Source: Actinomortierella ambigua
Lineage: Eukaryota > Mortierellomycota > Mortierellomycetes > Mortierellales > Mortierellaceae
Reading direction: 5' to 3'
Assembly (NCBI GenBank): GCA_016098155.1
Contig: JAAAJB010000054.1
Coordinates: 1-64,000 of the forward strand
Length of the DNA: 64,000 nucleotides
A program made the translations under genes and the position numbers. Numbering within the stretch: the stretch's first letter is position 1; every line of letters starts with the position of its first letter. The notes under the pieces are model-generated. The model was not told the DNA's origin. It did not search any database and was given only the letters and a program-made list of their open reading frames with translations. This document shows positions 36,286 to 47,135 of this stretch, one piece after another.

Positions 36286-36882
36286 GAAGTCGAGAATAAC
36301 GATCAAGTTCTTGAACGAAGACGACGGCGAGGAGACGTTCGTCGTTAGGCTCGGTCTTTTGTTGCCGAACCCAGAACATTCATTACCCTAACGTTGCATT
36401 GTGTCTCTTCTTTGTTCTTCTTTTTTTATTTGCGTGCACACATAGTCGGCATTCTCCTCGCGCTCACACAACGAGTACCCAGCTCGTCGCTTCAGCTGTG
36501 ATAAGCGGCAACGACTACACGAATAACACTCCCACGCTCTGTATCGCTACCAATCGCAAGCTGATAAAGAGCCTGCAACATAGGGTCGCCTCAGTTCCCT
36601 TTTACACACACCTTTCACACTTGACTTCGGGGCATCCTGGTCATACGCACACTGCTCATACACCCACTGCACATACACCCACTGCTCCTACCCCCTGCCC
36701 CTCACTACTTTCCTCGCCGTTAGTAAATCGTAGGAGCTGAAGTCCCCAAAAAAATTGAGTGCACACACACACATACTTGCCAACTTGAATTAGCATAGTA
36801 CTTTTCAAACTCCATAATAAATTTGCATTTGCATTATCAGACGCGTTGGGTTTGCTATGTGGTCTCTATCGCTTGGCTTATT
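36286..36882 (+). repeat. Diverged repeat unit, copy B
   Basis: Counterpart of copy A (33296-33989). The first block (36286-36375) encodes SRITIKFLNEDDGEETF then LGLLLP; the second (about 36701-36882) matches the non-coding tail of copy A. Upstream, an open frame from 36037 (RYANVLHMQLRLDNGEQYDD, ILKSGVAPQPQ) leads into the first block only after a one-frame change near 36287, so copy B looks damaged. It starts back to back with the nuclease pseudogene. Confidence 0.6.
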
Positions 36883-37037
36883 ATACTATCAGAATCCTGA
36901 ATTGTAAGAAAAAAAAACTCTAACAATGCAACTGCAAGCTTCAAGTTGAGGCTTGGCCATCCAAGAACACAATACATCATATGTGCTTTTTTTTTTTTTT
37001 TTACTTCAGAGAAACCTAGCTAACTACATGGTCAAGA

Positions 37038-39632
37038 TCAATGATATCGGCCAAAGTTCCAATTTTGACTATCCTTCTCTCGCCAATCCCGCCGAGTGAA
37101 CCACACGCCCCCAAAAATATACCTCTTGCCTTGCGACGAAGCCCCACGAAGCACCGACGCCCGAGGTGTCCACCGTAACATCGTCTCCGCCATCGTCAAC
37201 CGTAGCGCTAATGATCGCGCCGTCCCTTCGTCCACCTGGACGCTCTGCAGCGTCGGATGCCGCTGCGTGAGCGAAACCCACTCCTCGATCGACAGGGTGT
37301 TCATGTACTTGACCCGCAGCTTACTCAGGCTCGGGAACACCTCGTAGAGTAGATGGGTGATTTCCTTGCGATCTTCCATCCCCCAGTGCCCTTGCAGCTC
37401 GAGCTCCTGTACCTGATAGAACCGGTCGCGCTCTTCCAGGACCGACCGGACGCGAAGGGGGTAGACCTCACTGGGACGGCTACTGTTGTTGTTGTTGTAA
37501 CCGCTGTTGTTGTAGATGTCGCATTCGTCCTCGTTCTCTTTATACTCTTCATTGTCATCCACATCGTCGTTGTCGTTGCCGTTATTGTTGTCGTCCCAGT
37601 CAAAGTCGCCCCCGCCCAATCCGCTGTTCGCATCCTGCTCGCCGGCATTACCACCGCCCACATTTGCCTCTTCACCCTCAAACCGATCAGGGATTTCTCC
37701 CTCGCGTATCAGGGCCTCCGTGGACAGGAGCAAAGACCGAAGGCGGGGGCAGAAGCGTAGAACCTTGAACGAAAACTGGTAGTCGGCCGTGATCCCGCCT
37801 ACTTTGAGCGTGGTCAAGTAAGAGAAAGACCAAGTCCAAACCCATCGCTGGGTCAGCAGGGCTAGGAGCGTCGGGCTTGGACCGCTGACCATGCGGGGAT
37901 GATTTGCAACGGAGGGAGCTGAGGAGGAAGACGAAGATGGCCACTCGATCGTCAGATTCTCCAACTTTGGCATTTTGGCAAACAATGCCGGATCAAACAA
38001 GACCGTCGATCTCCCGCCCAGGTCGAGCGTCTCGATCGACGGCGGCAGATTTAGACTAGGCCAGAACGTCGCGGACTGCTGGATATCATCGACGGCGCTC
38101 CATGGTTTCCCCAGGCGAAGCGACACCGTCTTGAGCACCGGACACCGCTCCAGCAGATAGGCGTCGACGTCGATCGCTTCGTAAGAGTCCATCGAGAGAT
38201 GCTCCAGCCTTGGAAACGAGACCACGACCAGATTGAGGAACGGGACCTCTTGCGGATAGTAATAGCCCCATGACCGCAGAGGTGGTGGTGGCCTTTGTGT
38301 TGGATTGGGAGGTGGCAGGCAGGTCAACTGGAGATGCTCGAGCGTCGAGCTGAATGCCCGAATGGCGTCTTCGACCGGCTGGAGCTCCACATCGCTCGTC
38401 TTCTCAAGGGTCAGTTGAGCGATTGGGGCCAAGGCCTCCACGACCACGGAAGGGTCGCGTCGTCGTCGTTGTCGCCGGCGTTTCTCCGCCCATTGAAACA
38501 GTGCCTCGCCACTCTCGGTGTCGATCCGTGCTTTCAGGCTTTTCAGGGACCGACATTGCTCGAGGATCTGACCGGGCGATCGTTCGGGCAGCAGTTTGTG
38601 CAGGAGCCGCCAAGGATTCGGGGTAAAAGACTGCGCGTACTCCGACAGGGCATCATTGTTCTGAGATTGACTGCTGCTGCTGCTGTTCTGAATATCCATC
38701 ATGGGCATGATCGTCAGTTGTGTCAGCCGCTCCATATCGGCATTCAGCAGCTGGCCAACAGGGCGGACGGGATCCTGGTCCTGAGGATGGAGGGTGTTGA
38801 AGGGCGGCAAGAGCCGGTACAGTTTCAGCGCAGCGTCCACTTCGGCCAAGGCAAAGTCTCTGGGCGGCTGCAACTCATCATCGTTGTTGTTGGCGTCGTT
38901 GTTTTCTTCCTCGCGAACGCGCGAGCGAAGTTGTTCCCTCGCGGCCAACAGTGGGTTGGTGGTTGCGCGGCACTCACGAAGCCGGTCTTGGCCATGATGA
39001 TCCTGAATCTCCTGCACGAGCAGAGTCGCGTCTCGATAGTAGTCCTGATGTCGCTTGGCGTCGTTGAAGTGGATATAGATCCGTTGGATTCTCTGCATCT
39101 TTGGCGCGGCTTCGTTGATGTACCGTCGAAGACTGTTGCCCTCGATCGTGAGCGACTGGATCGTATCGAGCCGGTGGCCAAAGACGGCCCATGTGAGGGC
39201 ATCGCGTGGGTTGCTGTACAGTCCACTACCATCCTTTGGGAAGAGGGTGTCCATTTTCGAGGGTAGTGAAAGATCAGGGTCGGGAACAGATAGGGCCTTG
39301 ATCAGGCGGATGTAGTCGACCGTCGGCGGTGGTTGTCTCTCCGATAGGGACGAGTTGGAGCCCAGCTGGGAGCTGCAGGCCTTAGCCAGAGCGTTCGTCT
39401 CCTCATCCTGAAGCGGCGACAGGGCAAGGATCGTTTGGGTCAAGATGTGGGACGCTTTGTGCGAGCCCCTGGGGAGCTGGCTGAACGGATCGTACCAGAG
39501 ACACGCCGCTGCCATGTGAAACAGGCCACGGCTGACAGTTAAAAGCGTGTACAGATCCCTTGTGTCTTCGACATACGAGACAACGATGTGCAGGCAATGC
39601 AGTGGAAGGATTGGCAAGTCGTACATTTTCAT
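37038..39632 (-). CDS. F-box/leucine-rich-repeat-type protein, large
   Basis: A single-exon gene of 864 residues from the ATG at 39632 (MKMYDLPILPLHCLHIVVSY); upstream codons in the frame have no ATG. The start, followed by LYTLLTVSRGLFHMAAACLW, resembles a divergent F-box (L-P-x-H-C-L-x-x-I, then V-S/C-x-x-x-x-x-x-A-x-x-x-L-W). Irregular Leu-rich repeats follow (LEHLQLTCLPPP, LEHLSMDSYEAI, IETLDLGGRST, LENLTIEWPSSSS), with a long acidic/Asn-rich insertion (DDNNNGNDNDDVDDNEEYKE) near residue 725 and a last repeat (VQELELQGHWG). Presumed SCF adaptor; the substrate is unknown. It has the same architecture as the genes at 1553-3184 and 4065-5900 but differs in length and sequence. Confidence 0.8.
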   Translation of the reverse strand: MKMYDLPILPLHCLHIVVSYVEDTRDLYTLLTVSRGLFHMAAACLWYDPFSQLPRGSHKASHILTQTILALSPLQDEETNALAKACSSQLGSNSSLSERQPPPTVDYIRLIKALSVPDPDLSLPSKMDTLFPKDGSGLYSNPRDALTWAVFGHRLDTIQSLTIEGNSLRRYINEAAPKMQRIQRIYIHFNDAKRHQDYYRDATLLVQEIQDHHGQDRLRECRATTNPLLAAREQLRSRVREEENNDANNNDDELQPPRDFALAEVDAALKLYRLLPPFNTLHPQDQDPVRPVGQLLNADMERLTQLTIMPMMDIQNSSSSSQSQNNDALSEYAQSFTPNPWRLLHKLLPERSPGQILEQCRSLKSLKARIDTESGEALFQWAEKRRRQRRRRDPSVVVEALAPIAQLTLEKTSDVELQPVEDAIRAFSSTLEHLQLTCLPPPNPTQRPPPPLRSWGYYYPQEVPFLNLVVVSFPRLEHLSMDSYEAIDVDAYLLERCPVLKTVSLRLGKPWSAVDDIQQSATFWPSLNLPPSIETLDLGGRSTVLFDPALFAKMPKLENLTIEWPSSSSSSAPSVANHPRMVSGPSPTLLALLTQRWVWTWSFSYLTTLKVGGITADYQFSFKVLRFCPRLRSLLLSTEALIREGEIPDRFEGEEANVGGGNAGEQDANSGLGGGDFDWDDNNNGNDNDDVDDNEEYKENEDECDIYNNSGYNNNNSSRPSEVYPLRVRSVLEERDRFYQVQELELQGHWGMEDRKEITHLLYEVFPSLSKLRVKYMNTLSIEEWVSLTQRHPTLQSVQVDEGTARSLALRLTMAETMLRWTPRASVLRGASSQGKRYIFGGVWFTRRDWREKDSQNWNFGRYH

Positions 39633-41330
39633 TCTTTGAAGCGTGGATGAGATGAAAGAATGCAAGATGAAGAAATAGTGAAATGGAGGCGGTACAGGGA
39701 TGGAAGGCTACTTAGCCCTGAGAAACTTAGCTTCCGCGGGGCACAGCGGATATCACACCTGACTTGGTTGCGGCAAGGACGATTGCGGCGAACCTTCTCA
39801 TTTCTGGCAAACTTTCAATCAAACTTTGTCTAACGCGGTATGGATAGAAAGAGAAATGTCTTCAATTTACTATTTGTCTCCACATCTCTTTTAGAATAGC
39901 ACCCGCCACCTTGATTGCAACCCTACAAAAGTGGTTGGGATGTTGATTCTTTCTTTCTTTCTTTCTTATTTTTTTGTTGTCGATGTTTATTACGATGTAC
40001 TCGTTGACGTTGATTCTGGTTTTGGTGTAATGGTGAGGATCGCTATCGTGGCACGTGAAAAAATGTTGCTTCTGAGATGGTGGCGGCGATTAGGTCAGAA
40101 GAATGTTGACGCCCATGATGACACACGCCAACGAAACATACGGGCTGAGGCGCTCGCCTATACAGAAAGGAAAAGCAAAGAAAGAGACAGTGTATCAGTC
40201 ATTGTATACCGTGCGTAGATCTACAACGGACAAGGAAATGTCCCATCCAACGCCCGTTGTCGACTCTTCCATCCAGGTCCAATTGCTCTTGACTTGTACC
40301 TATCCGTGCGCATTTCCAAAAGATGCCCGTGACACTATATGAGGAAGCAACAAAAACGAGCCGTTTGTTTAGTCTGAGAAAATGCAAATGTCAGCCAGCC
40401 TCTCTCTCTCTCTCTATCTTTCATTCTTACCCTGTGCGGTTCCGATCGAGAAGACGTGTCTGAGTCTGGATATGGGTGCATGTGCAAATGACCAAAAGGA
40501 TCACCTGCAACAAGCTCTGAAAGTTGAAAAGGGCCGACTGGATAGTTTTAGGGGTAGAAGCGAGAAGACATGTGAGATGAGACGGTCATCGGGCAATCTG
40601 TTTCCATCATCTATTCCCGTTCGTGCGTCGGATAGCTGAGGGACGCTGCTCATGAGGCTGTGAGCTTCGGAGTAGCAAGGTTGATGCCGGTCCATTACCA
40701 TTGTGTGTTGAGGTGAAGTCTAAAAAAAAAGATGTCAACCGCATGCACTTTACCATGACATAGTGACTGCCTTTTACAGGAACTTGAACGTGGCATGTCG
40801 CGCACACCAGTACGAGACGCCACCAATATATCTAATACCAGCTCAACTATATCTATTCGATCATCACGGTCCCGTCCCGGCAAGTAGCTATGGCAGATAG
40901 GCCGGGGTAAGAGTAGCCAGATAAACTGGCCCTGAAGCACCTCTCCCAAAAAAGTGCCCTGCAAGTATTGTGGGCTACCAAGGAAAGAAAGTGTATCGGA
41001 AGAGACGGACCAGGATGCGGGGTTATATAACACACACCCTGCCCTTCGCTCTTCTCAGCCTCCCATGGATGGAGAGTAGTCGAGAAGGGCTCGTCCACCC
41101 TTCCTCCTTCACACCAGCCGAAATCCAGGTATGTCTGAGAAAAAAAGGTCGGAAAATATATTATCCCGTGGTCTACGACTGATCGCAGCTGGGGACTGAT
41201 GCTGTTGGCTGTGTGAATTTGTAGTCCTTACAACTCATCCAGAACTGTTAGGAGGGCCGCTCTTTATTGTCGCCTTTAAAGACTCGAGACACAGAAACAA
41301 GGGTGGAATCGACGCAATAAGCAACGTATT
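39633..41330. other. Intergenic region
   Basis: Contains a (TTTC)n run near 39951-39966 and a CT tract at 40400-40418. Small minus-strand frames at 40607-41098 show no domains. It holds the promoter of the F-box-type gene and the 3' end of the EEP gene; nothing else is seen. Confidence 0.45.
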
Positions 41331-44300
41331 CTATTTCTTGAGCCACCAAGCGGCTGCCGCGGCCGCCGCGCCGACCAAGAACGCGCACCTCATCCACGAA
41401 GAGATGGACGATGATGATGATGATGAGGACGGCGAAGGAGTCGCAGTGCCTGTAGGAGAAGCAATAGCAGTAGCAGTGGGTCCACGCCTCGACCCTTTGA
41501 GTGTGTGATGGGCGCTGCTCGGTACAGGCTGAACCGGCTGCTTCCATTGCATCCGCTTCTGGCGCCACCACAAGTACTCTCTCTCTTGCTGCGTCATCCT
41601 ATTTTTCCTCGTGGCTGCTTCTCCAATATAGTCGTCGTCGTCCTCGTCGTCGTTGTCCTCGTCGTCGCTGTCCTCGTCATCGCGCTCATCTTCCCTTGTT
41701 CTCTCCACCTCATCGTCACTGCCATCGGCCTTGTCGCTTCCGTCTTCACTCGACTCCCCGTCCAATTGAAACTCGTGCTCAAACGACACCGTGACCACCA
41801 ACCATTGGTGGTCGCTCGCCTTGTAGTCTTCATTGCCCTTGGCCCTCGCATGGCATTCCAGGTGCCGTAACAGCGTATAGTCCAGCTTCGCCGATAGCAG
41901 ACCAAGAAAGTTGGGGTTGTGTAGCGTCAGGTCTTTGCTCGAGTCCCATGGATCGTAGAACCCTGGATTACGTGCTTGGTGCAGCACAAGAGGCGTGAAA
42001 CCAGACCACAGCCGATGATGCGTTAAGAACGGCTCCTCGAGGTCTATGAGCGAGAAGGGTGGGCGAGGCTCATCCCAAGGATCGCGGTCGTGCGAGTCGC
42101 GGTGGTCGTTCTCATGATGGTGATGGTTGTGGTGAGAGGAAGATGAAATCTTGTCGTCGATCAAGCGAAGATGCAAGCTGTGTTCGTGGTGGTCATGATG
42201 TTGGTCATGAGAGTGATTCGTTGTCGTAATGTCGTTACTAGAGTCATGAGCTGCAGGGTCATAATTGTCGTGAGGATGTCGGTCGTGATATGGGTGATAT
42301 TCATTAAAGTTGTCATGAGAAGATGCTTGTTGATGCTGTTGATGTTGATGTTGTTGTTGTTGGTTCAGGGGTGCTCCCCTATGCGATGGTCGTGACGATG
42401 GAGTTGCTCCATCCTGATCTTGATCATAAATCTTGCGCGCAAGTGCCTTTGCGCGCCGTGCCCGTGTGGCCTGCATCTCTCGTTCATCATCGTCGACTGC
42501 AGTGCCATGCTGTGGGTGTTGACCCCCCAATGCCTCATGTGCTACCGATTGATGTCGACGTCGGTCCTTGTAGTACCTCTGACGTTCGAATTGCCGCTCT
42601 GCATCCTCGTAGTAGGTGTAGCCCTCCGTGAACCCAGCGTCATCACCAAGTGAATGCTGACGTTGCTTTCGTTGGAACTGCTGCTGATGCTGTTGCTGAT
42701 GCTGTTGCTCTTCAGAGTTGTCCCGATAATCCAAACTGATACCACGGTCATCATCGGTCACGCCATCCATCGCTTTTTGGTTCTCACCCTTGGGCGTCGG
42801 TGGGATCAATCGCAATGTCGGTGATTTTAATGGGGTCGAGGGGACAGAGGTGGACCCGACTACTGCGGTGTCCAGTTGGTGCGTCATAATACCAATCTTG
42901 CCTCGAGAGTTGGTTTTGCTGGAAGATGCTGAGGATCCTGGAGTAGCGATGGGCGATGTTGGTGCGGTGGTGGCTTCACTGTCCCTGTAGATGACTTCTT
43001 CGCGTGCATCTTCCACCTGTCCTTCAAACGACTCTGTCGGCGACAAGCTAGCAAGGCTGTCCCTGTCCTCCTTGTCGATGGCACTCGATCCAAGTTCCCT
43101 GATCTGCATGCGAGGTCGGCCTACCAAGACAACGCTACCATCATCTTGAAAACTCTTTTCGCTCTCAAAGTCCTCCATCTCTGACCAGACCTCGCCCTCC
43201 TGCAGATGGTGGGGGTGATAGTGATGATAATGATGGAGCGACTGCAACAATGGTGAGGTAGGTGTTGGAATACTTGGACGGCGACCACTGCCATTGGTGT
43301 GTTGGAGCATGATCCATCGTTCCCTCAGAAGCTGCATCTGCCTTGCTTGTCGGACCTTGTCCAGTCCATCCTTGACCAGACTCCGCAACCAGGCCGTGTA
43401 CTTGACATCGGCACTCCAGTAGCTATGGGTACCTTCTCTTCCTGATAGAGATTGTGATGATGAGCTGGAAGACATGTTTAGCGCATGGCGACCAGCTGCA
43501 CCCGTACCAAGTCCCAGCACGCCAAACCGCCTCAGCCAGTTGAATCCACCGCTCGCCAAGGCCAGGTTGAACATGCCATCGTCGACATGCCAACTCCATA
43601 GGTTGCGGTCCCACCACTCGGCCTCCTGTTGCAACAGCGATAATACTCGGTATTGATCTGTGGAGATGGTCTTGGCGAGTCGGGCAATTGAGTGCGAGAT
43701 GGTATTGAGATCGCCAAAGAGGATCTGATGTGGGACCTGATCCTTATGCAAGTCGGCATCGGCTAGGATATCACTCAATGCTGAGATGCGACCAACGATT
43801 CCTGTAAAGACTTCCAAGTGGGCTGAGTAGGCAAGCAGTGGTCCAGAAGGAGTCTCGATTTGTGCCACAATGGTGAACCGGCTATGGTCGGGGGAAAAGT
43901 CATCATCGGTATTGTCAGAGAGAGGGTTTATGAGAGGGTGTGAGCGATACAGTACACATGATGGAAGACGCGGTCCTGACATCACCAATATGTCTTTGAT
44001 GGTGCGTGAAACCCCCAATGATAAATCGAGATAACACTCTATCATGACACATGGAAACCCGTATCTTACCGTCCCAACCGAGGCTCGTTTAGCTTGTGGC
44101 CGTTCTCCTCCCACTCGTAGGCATGGTGAACATGGTCCAGGACTCGGAAGCCCGAGATGGGCCACTTTGACAAGATGGCATTGCCGTGGACACCGCCGCC
44201 TTGATCACGGTCTTTCCTGCACGAATGTTCAATCTCCACAAACTCTGGCACGAATCCTCCGACCAGCTGCAAGGTCTCACAGATCTCCTTGAAATGGTCG

Positions 44301-45222
44301 CGATCGTATCCCGACCGGTGGCACCCAATGTCAATCTCTTGCAGGCACAGCACATCGGCATCAATGGCCTTTAGGGTGTCCAGGATCTCCTTGGGCTTGT
44401 AATTGCGCTCGATGTTCCATTGTAGACACCGGATCTTGTGTCTCTCATCATTCTGATCACCAGCTTTGGTTTGTGGATGGGTGCTTGCCTATTGAGCAAA
44501 GAGAAACACAAATTCACATGGGATCCCAGTGTCAGAGAAGGATTGCTGATTTGTTGTTTGTTTGTGCATATCCATGCCTCCCGTTCCGCCCTGGAAAGTA
44601 CGGAGGAGACAGAGAAAGGGGAAGGAGGAGAAGGGAGACGAAGGGATGCAGGCGGTGGAGTGGCAGCGAACGATGTTCATCTCAAGCCTCGCGTGAAAAT
44701 GCAAGAGATTGCTGGGGGGGAAGGGGGACAGGCCCAGAGAAAAATAATAAAGGGGAAAACCCTTTTTTTACTCTGTCTTTCTCTTTCTTGTTTGTTATTG
44801 TTGAGAGCTAGGCTGCAGATCCTGTTCACTCACAACAGCGGGGCGGCAGCAGGGAGCAAAAACACACACGCACACACACGAAAACAAAAAAGGTCCACGA
44901 GAGCCGAGAAGGAGGGAGGCTACCAAAAAAGACTCAGGGAGCAACCATTGAACACTCAGACGAGCGAGCGAATAAGAGTGAGGATGAGAGTGAGAGAATA
45001 ATGACACAGTTTTGTTACTTGGGATCCTACCTTTTCACTGCCAAATGGTTGTGCGGCGACAAGCTCCTCACCAAAGACGAGATCGACAGTGCCAGCGGCC
45101 CACGATGCGGATGCTGAGGTGGAGGGCCGTTGTGGGCGACAATCGTAGATCAAGAGCTCGCCTGGGCGAGGGAGAGGCACCGTGCGCTCCTCCTGCAGCG
45201 ATCTAGGAAGCCGATCGGACAT
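41331..45222 (-). CDS. Endonuclease/exonuclease/phosphatase (EEP)-family protein with long insertion and C-terminal anchor
   Basis: Three exons (45031-45222, 44070-44488, 41331-43881; phases 0 and 2) give 1053 residues. EEP-fold motifs appear in order: CLQWNIER (about 85-92), DVLCLQEID with the catalytic Glu at about 115, GGGVHGNAILSKWPI, then NEPRLGR joining RFTIVAQIETPSG across intron 2, SAHLEVF (His about 225) and GDLNT (261-264). The closing motif KASDHQWLVV (SDH at about 893-895) comes only some 630 residues later, after a Ser/Gln/His/Asp-rich insertion with poly-H and poly-Q. The fold catalyses metal-dependent phosphodiester cleavage of nucleic acid, phosphoinositide or sphingomyelin; I cannot tell which applies. 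An acidic run follows, then a C-terminal hydrophobic segment (CAFLVGAAAAAAAWWLKK) that looks like a tail anchor. Confidence 0.85.
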
Positions 45223-45467
45223 TTTTTTTCTTTCTTGTCTGTTGCGTTGTTGCTACCCTATGTCAACTTGCTGTGCAAAGTGGCGGGAGTGGTATGTAAT
45301 ATGGTACGGTACGGTATGCAAAGAATGGAGAGACACAAAGTGTTGCAGCTGAACAGTCTTTGCTACGAAGAGACCCAGAGTTCAATCGATGGCCTCAGGA
45401 ACAGCACGCTATGCTATGTCCAAATGATGCGGGTTCTGCGTGCGGGTGAGGAAGAGGAGGAGAAAAG

Positions 45468-45517
45468 GAGAGAGAGAGAGAGAGAGAAAGAGAGAAAGAG
45501 AGAGAGAGAGAGAGAGA
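45468..45517. repeat. (GA)n-rich microsatellite
   Basis: Interrupted GA tract upstream of the EEP gene, in the region separating it from Hikeshi. Confidence 0.9.
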
Positions 45518-45995
45518 AGGATACGGAGAATGGTAACGGCGGATCGCTTTTGTTTGCCCTCTCTCCTCTATTTCCACAGTGGCAAGCAAGTGAAAGTGAG
45601 AAGAAGATAGGGGAGACGGTAGGGTAAGGTCAGGTAGGGCTATGGCTGTTTCTTTGTCCTCTTTTTCTTGTTCTTTGATGAGCACAGCAGCAGCCCTGCG
45701 CGCTGGAGGAAAACAAAAGAATGGAAATAAAACACAAAAGAGGGCCTGAATGAGAGGTGGGGTAGATGAAGAAAAAGGATGGAAGAATGAATGAATGGAT
45801 GCTAAAAGGCAATTCTTTTCTGCTGCAGCAAGAGTGGTGCATGCAGCAGCTGTGCAGCAACAGCGGCTGCTGCAGTGTTCGTCAGGAGTCAATCTTGTGC
45901 AGCCACAAGTTTCGGATCATAGGCACTGTTCCACACATCCCACAAAAGACAAAAAAAAAAATGCTGCTTTGCTGTTATTGGCAACATGTGTGCGC

Positions 45996-46924
45996 CTACG
46001 ATCTAGAAAGGAATCCTGGATCCGCTTTTGCTTTCCGTAACAGCGTCTGGTACCACTCATTGAAAGCCTTGATCGGCAGATAAGAGTTGTTGGCTGCCTG
46101 CTCTCCTCCCGACTGGAGAAACGCGCCTGCCGAACCCGGTCCTCCCACCGGTGTCAGCACCGTCGATCCCGGTGGCAAACCCATGACTGCAAACGACGTG
46201 ATGTGGTTGTAGAGATGTGTAATGATCTTTTGACCCAGTGCTGCAATGGCTCCTTCCGAGGCTACACCCTGCACTCCCGATCCCGCTGCTGTGGTCGTGG
46301 CTATTGTTGGTGTCGTTGTTGCGGCCAATCCTTCCGCACCATTCGAGACGGGCACAAGGGCGTTCGACACCTGCTGCATGCTTGCACTTGACTTTGCATT
46401 AATCTGGTTCATGACAACCTCGATCGGCTCGATCGAAATGCCGAGCGTCGCACTCACAGGTCCACCCTGGCTGCCGTTTTTTGAATGATCCATCGAGTCA
46501 TCCATCTGCATGTTGTCGCCGCTTGTCTTTGCACGACTAGCCATATCCTTGAGGCGGAAGATGGCGCTCGGTTTGGTGTTACTGATCATACCAAGAAGTT
46601 GCCACGTCTTGTTGGGCCACAGCAGATGCACTGTCGCGGCGAGCCCTTCCTGGAAAGGCATCGTACCCAGCAGGAAAACGACAATATGATTGATGTTATT
46701 GGCGTCATCTAGCTGGAACGTAAACTTGTTGACGTCGACCTGCTGGAGGTTGGTTTGGACCTACATACGACCCATATTAGTGGACCCATCCATGTATAAG
46801 GATTAGTTGGAGCGAACTTTGAAAAAGTGAGTGCAAGAAGTATCTCATACATGCATGCAAGCATGTATGGTTGCATTCAAGTTGAATTCATTACCAGTCG
46901 ACCAGCAACAATGCAGCCAAACAT
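45996..46924 (-). CDS. Hikeshi/Opi10 family protein (Hsp70 nuclear import carrier)
   Basis: Two exons: 46895-46924 (MFGCIVAGRL) and 45996-46760 (VQTNLQQVDVNKFTFQLDD onward), joined in phase 0, give 264 residues. Hikeshi carries ATP-bound Hsp70 through nuclear pores under heat stress by binding FG nucleoporins. The N-terminal beta domain is clear (FQLDDANNINHIVVFLLGTM, PFQEGLAATVHLLWPN, WQLLGMISNTKPSAIFRL), as is the C-terminal helical part (LPIKAFNEWYQTLLRKAKAD, PGFL). The family is usually near 200 residues; the extra length is a Thr/Ala/Ser/Gly-rich linker between the two domains. It lies 211 bp downstream of the PP5 gene on the same strand, with a heat-shock-element-like site in that gap. 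Confidence 0.93.
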
Positions 46925-47025
46925 GATGGTGGTAGTTGGAGATTATGGTTGAAATGCAAAAAAAAAAAAAAAAAAAAAAAGCATGAACCCTCCATAAAAG
47001 CAATTGTCCTTCTCCACACAACCGA

Positions 47026-47038
47026 GAAAGCTCCAGAA
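47026..47038 (-). promoter_or_regulatory. Heat-shock-element-like sequence upstream of Hikeshi
   Basis: On the minus strand ttctggagctttc reads TTC-nn-GAG-nn-TTC, one base from a three-unit HSF1 site, about 100 bp before the Hikeshi start codon. Motif match only; one mismatch and short length make chance occurrence possible. Confidence 0.25.
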
Positions 47039-47135
47039 AAAAATTTTTGTAGCACACAAAAGTTTCTGACAATTTTTAGTGGTGGACATGGGCGTTGACC
47101 CAGCAACAAACAGAGGAATCGCTCTAAGAATGCGC

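Noticed and set aside
38295..39266. 323-codon plus-strand frame inside the third F-box-type gene
   Set aside because: Antisense shadow of a GC-rich coding sequence; no recognisable domain.
40021..40060. tRNA A-box-like sequence (tggtgtaatggtgaggatcgc)
   Set aside because: No matching anticodon stem and no B-box (GGTTCGANTCC) at the required distance.
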